34,869 nt of DNA from contig NZ_CAJTYX010000030.1 in NCBI RefSeq assembly GCF_910583865.1, positions 1-34,869 of the forward strand. Direction: 5' to 3'. Position numbers and translations under genes: made by a program. The stretch comes from an uncultured Muribaculum sp. GTDB lineage: Bacteria > Bacteroidota > Bacteroidia > Bacteroidales > Muribaculaceae. The notes under the pieces are model-generated. The model did not search any database, was not told the origin of the DNA, and saw only the letters and a program-made list of their open reading frames with translations. Below are positions 32,640 to 34,869 of this stretch, in pieces (position 1 is the first letter of the stretch; every line of letters begins with the position of its first letter).

Positions 32640-33662
32640 TCAGCTGCGCCGGCGCGAGGGGCGTATGGTCACATTGTTGCCCCGGCTCTGTATCTCAATT
32701 GGGAGCAGCAGTTGCAGCAGCCTGGCGGTCTCTTCGAAGGTCTCACCCCCGATGGTGAGCGACAGGCGCTTTTCCATGTCTATTCCGGGAGCTGCGTCGA
32801 TGCTGACGGCGTAGCGGCGCTCGATGTTGGTGAGTATGTCGGCCAGACGGCGGTTGTCGAACGTGAGCTTGCGTGCCATCCATCCGCAGTAGTTCTCGCT
32901 TTCGGTCTGGGTTACCGATATCTCGGTCATGCCACGGCGGCGGGTCACGATCTGGTCAGGCTCCATGGCTACGGCCATGTCATGTCCGATACCTATTATG
33001 CTGACGCTGCCGCGGCGCAGGGCTATCTGTACGGGAGCGAACGGGTAGTTGATGGCGTCGAATGCCGTTCCGGTCACTTCCACCTGCAAGGAGTCGAGCG
33101 CCACGCTGAACGGGCGGCCGGTGTCGCGGGCCACTTCGAAGTAGGCTTCGCCGGAGAGCTTCACCTTGCGGTCGGCGCGGTTGAAGTCGCCTGTGTAGGT
33201 GAGACGGCTGTCGGAGTTGAGCCACACCTCCGTGCCGTCGGGGAGGATGTGGTGGCCGGTCGAGCCGGGAGCGGTCACCAGCAGTATCTCCTGCGCCATG
33301 CTTTCGCGGGTGGTGGTCAGAAGCCGCGAAGCGAACCATCCTGCCGTGAACACCGCCGCTGTCATTGCGGCTGCCACGATTGGCCGGCGCATCCATGTCG
33401 CGATGCGGTGGCGTCTCGTCGGCGAGAGAGCGGCGGCACCGTTGTCTATATGATGGAGCAGGCGCTGCAGTCCGTCGAGCGACAGCTCTTCGGGATTGTC
33501 AGGAAGCTCCGACCATATCTCGAGCATGGCCTGACGCAACATCGGGTCGTTTTCGTGGTCCAGCATCCATCGTGTGAACTTGCTCCTTAGCTCCTCCGGG
33601 AGGTCGGGACGGCAGAACACACCTTCAAGCAGGCGACGGCATTCTGACAACTGAAGTGGCAT
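32640..33662 (-). CDS. FecR-type anti-sigma factor
   Basis: This 340-residue inner-membrane protein should hold the ECF sigma factor inactive until the STN domain of SusC signals ligand. It has a cytoplasmic N-terminal region (1-90), a membrane segment at about 94-112 (VAAAMTAAVFTAGWFASRLL) and a periplasmic FecR domain. That domain shows TAPGSTGHHILPDGTEVWLNS, KVKLSGEAYFEVARDTGRPF and VEVTGTAFDAINYPFAPVQI. A C-terminal DUF4974-like STN-related region follows (LTFDNRRLADILTNIERRY...ETARLLQLLLPIEI). Unusually for this system, it does not directly follow the sigma gene: a small BACON lipoprotein lies between them, 21 bases upstream of FecR. The 97 bases between its stop codon and susC show no clear housekeeping promoter. 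Confidence 0.93.
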   Translation of the reverse strand: MPLQLSECRRLLEGVFCRPDLPEELRSKFTRWMLDHENDPMLRQAMLEIWSELPDNPEELSLDGLQRLLHHIDNGAAALSPTRRHRIATWMRRPIVAAAMTAAVFTAGWFASRLLTTTRESMAQEILLVTAPGSTGHHILPDGTEVWLNSDSRLTYTGDFNRADRKVKLSGEAYFEVARDTGRPFSVALDSLQVEVTGTAFDAINYPFAPVQIALRRGSVSIIGIGHDMAVAMEPDQIVTRRRGMTEISVTQTESENYCGWMARKLTFDNRRLADILTNIERRYAVSIDAAPGIDMEKRLSLTIGGETFEETARLLQLLLPIEIQSRGNNVTIRPSRRRS

Positions 33663-33683
33663 GACGATTGGTGTGACAGGTAG

Positions 33684-34040
33684 TTATTGACGTGCTTTCT
33701 GGGTGAGGGTATAGGTCACAGTGTAGGTGCCTCCTGCAAAGAGCACCTTGCAGGTGCGCGCCTCTGCATCCGGATTTGCCTCATAGGTGAGTATGGTCTC
33801 GTAGATTCCTTTCTCCGTGCCGGAAGCAGGGGTGGCTTTCACCCAGTCGCTCTGCGGAGTGACCGTCCAGCTGCGGTTGGTGATCAGTGTGACTCCGATC
33901 TGTCCTTCTGTGGCGTCGACAGTGCTCTCCGTGGTGTAGAGATGCATGCTGTCAGGCCCGGGCGCCGGATCATCGTCGCTGCATGCCGTCAAAGCGGCGA
34001 TACATAGCAGGGATAGCATCCCCTTGGTCAGCGTTTTCAT
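33684..34040 (-). CDS. Small BACON-domain surface lipoprotein
   Basis: This 118-residue protein is a lipoprotein (MKTLTKGMLSLLCIAALTAC, Cys20) with SDDDP after the cysteine, a strong signal for display on the outer face of the outer membrane. The rest is a single BACON-type domain: NRSWTVTPQSDWVKATPASG, then a strand pair ending YTVTYTLTQKARQ, with the typical paired Trp residues, the PASG turn and the terminal TQ. BACON domains usually form part of larger enzymes or surface binding proteins; a stand-alone copy is unusual. The gene lies between the ECF sigma factor (131 bases upstream) and FecR (21 bases downstream), so it is almost surely co-transcribed with FecR. It may bind ligand or another surface protein; no enzyme activity is indicated. 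Confidence 0.82.
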   Translation of the reverse strand: MKTLTKGMLSLLCIAALTACSDDDPAPGPDSMHLYTTESTVDATEGQIGVTLITNRSWTVTPQSDWVKATPASGTEKGIYETILTYEANPDAEARTCKVLFAGGTYTVTYTLTQKARQ

Positions 34041-34171
34041 TTGATGTAGGGTTATAGATTTAGTTAAGAAATGTTTGATTGTTTTAAGATTGGTGATTTA
34101 TATGCATGACGTGCGGGGACGGCCATTACCCTAAGGCCTCCTGGGAAAATATTGTCATATTTTTTGTTAAT

Positions 34172-34723
34172 CTATATGAACAGACAGATGAGGTGGCTTA
34201 TCTTGCGCAGACGGGCCAGTGCCTGGCTTATGTGGTATTCGACCGTCTTGCGGCTTATGCCGAGTGCCGTGGCGATCTCGTCATAGGTCATATGGTCGAA
34301 ACGGTTCATGGTGAAGATGCGGCGCCGCTGCTCGGGCATCGACTGTATAGTGAGGTGCACGAGGTCGAGCAGGTCGGCGGTGGCGATTTTTTCTTCGGTC
34401 TCGGAGGAGGCCTCCTCCGACTGATATATGGCGCGCGCCATATATTCCTCCGCTATGCGCCGGTGGCGGAATATGGAGAATATCGCGTTGCGCGTCATGC
34501 GGAACAGATATGCCTTCAGCGACGCTATGTCGGTGATGTCGGCACGTTGCTGCCAGAGGGTCACGAATACGTCGTGGGTCACGTCGTCGGCATCGCCTTC
34601 GTTTTGCAGGAATCCCATGGCGAAGCGCCTTACCCGGCCGGAATAGCGCATATACAGCATTCCAAGCGCGCCTGAATCGCCGCGCTGTATCAGACTGAGC
34701 AGTTCGGAATCACTGATATCCAT
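34172..34723 (-). CDS. ECF-type RNA polymerase sigma factor (RpoE family, Bacteroidetes type)
   Basis: This 183-residue sigma-70 family ECF protein should direct transcription of the SusCD operon when released by FecR. Region 2 is visible at about 15-85 (ALGMLYMRYSGRVRRFAMGF, ADDVTHDVFVTLWQQR, SLKAYLFRMTRNAIFSIFRH). Region 4 is at about 122-175 (IQSMPEQRRRIFTMNRFDHMTYDEIATALG with the helix-turn-helix ISRKTVEYHISQALARLRK). Length is usual for SusCD-linked sigma factors. The start at 34723 (MDISDSELLSLIQRGD) fits the family. No TAnnTTTG promoter box is seen upstream; the region upstream instead contains a terminator and inverted repeat that could be an insertion-sequence end. Confidence 0.95.
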   Translation of the reverse strand: MDISDSELLSLIQRGDSGALGMLYMRYSGRVRRFAMGFLQNEGDADDVTHDVFVTLWQQRADITDIASLKAYLFRMTRNAIFSIFRHRRIAEEYMARAIYQSEEASSETEEKIATADLLDLVHLTIQSMPEQRRRIFTMNRFDHMTYDEIATALGISRKTVEYHISQALARLRKISHLICLFI

Positions 34724-34794
34724 GGAATAAGATGGAAAGGTTGGTTTATGCCGGGTCGGAGAGACGGGGTTTGATTACGGAATATTACTGTCCG

Positions 34795-34856
34795 CTAAAC
34801 TTTAGAGGGCGATTGAGGACCGATTCCATTTGCAGGAGTCGGTCCTTTTAGTTTAG
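34795..34856. repeat. Inverted repeat flanking a terminator hairpin, possible insertion-sequence edge
   Basis: CTAAACT (34795-34801) and AGTTTAG (34850-34856) flank the hairpin at 34816-34846. Together with the ACTGTCCGCTAAACTTTAG segment just left of it, the arrangement resembles the outer end of some Bacteroidetes transposable elements. No transposase is in the window, so this is a weak suggestion. Confidence 0.3.
34816..34850 (+). terminator. Intrinsic terminator reading rightwards
   Basis: AGGACCGATTCC (34816-34827) pairs with GGAGTCGGTCCT (34835-34846) with one T-G wobble and a seven-base loop, followed by TTTTAGTTTAGTTTG on the plus strand. No plus-strand gene precedes it in the window; it would block transcription entering from the left. 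Confidence 0.6.
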
Positions 34857-34869
34857 TTTGTGTTCGCCA

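Noticed and set aside
32637..33590. A 317-codon plus-strand frame opposite fecR
   Set aside because: FecR motifs and membrane topology on the minus strand are clear; the antisense frame resembles no family.

Overview
This window looks like a chromosomal segment of a gut Bacteroidales bacterium, most likely of the Muribaculaceae or a close relative. The evidence is a SusC/SusD pair, an ECF sigma factor with a FecR-type anti-sigma, several lipoproteins with acidic residues after the lipobox cysteine, Bacteroidetes-restricted families (DUF4301, DUF4494, BACON), and repeated Bacteroidetes-type promoters (TTTG, about 20 bases, then TAnnTTTG). Coding DNA is GC-rich. The assignment rests on gene content and sequence style, not on a database search.

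Region 1 (1-9,000): a class A penicillin-binding protein, then a hexapeptide acyltransferase broken by a one-base frameshift near its 3' end. A YihY/BrkB-type membrane protein and a DUF4301 protein are divergently transcribed. A secreted fibronectin-type/sorting-domain protein follows, then tRNA-His, which has a near-ideal promoter and a terminator. Region 2 (9,000-16,000): a biotin-carrying carboxyltransferase subunit with an unusual insert, a small secreted sorting-domain protein, two nucleotide-sugar dehydratases (GDP-mannose and dTDP-glucose types) that are probably separate transcription units, and an AT-richer lipoprotein.

Region 3 (16,000-23,700): central metabolism and transport, all on the minus strand. 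It holds transketolase, an FHS-type sugar MFS transporter, a DUF4494-YggS pair, and a pair made of a secreted glycerophosphodiesterase and a GlpT/UhpC-type organophosphate transporter.

Region 4 (23,900-34,869): a SusCD-type surface uptake locus on the minus strand. In transcription order it holds an ECF sigma factor, a small BACON-domain lipoprotein, a FecR anti-sigma factor, a SusC with an N-terminal STN signalling domain, SusD, a lipoprotein with fibronectin-III/PKD-like domains and a beta-propeller, and a fimbrillin-like lipoprotein joined to a second beta-propeller. It encodes no recognisable glycoside hydrolase, polysaccharide lyase or sulfatase. The nearest degradative enzyme is the glycerophosphodiesterase just downstream, whose expected product could be imported by the adjacent GlpT-type transporter. 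This raises, without proving, the idea that the locus takes up a phosphodiester-containing ligand or captures a ligand that others degrade. The far right end carries an inward-reading terminator and an inverted repeat that might be the edge of an insertion sequence.
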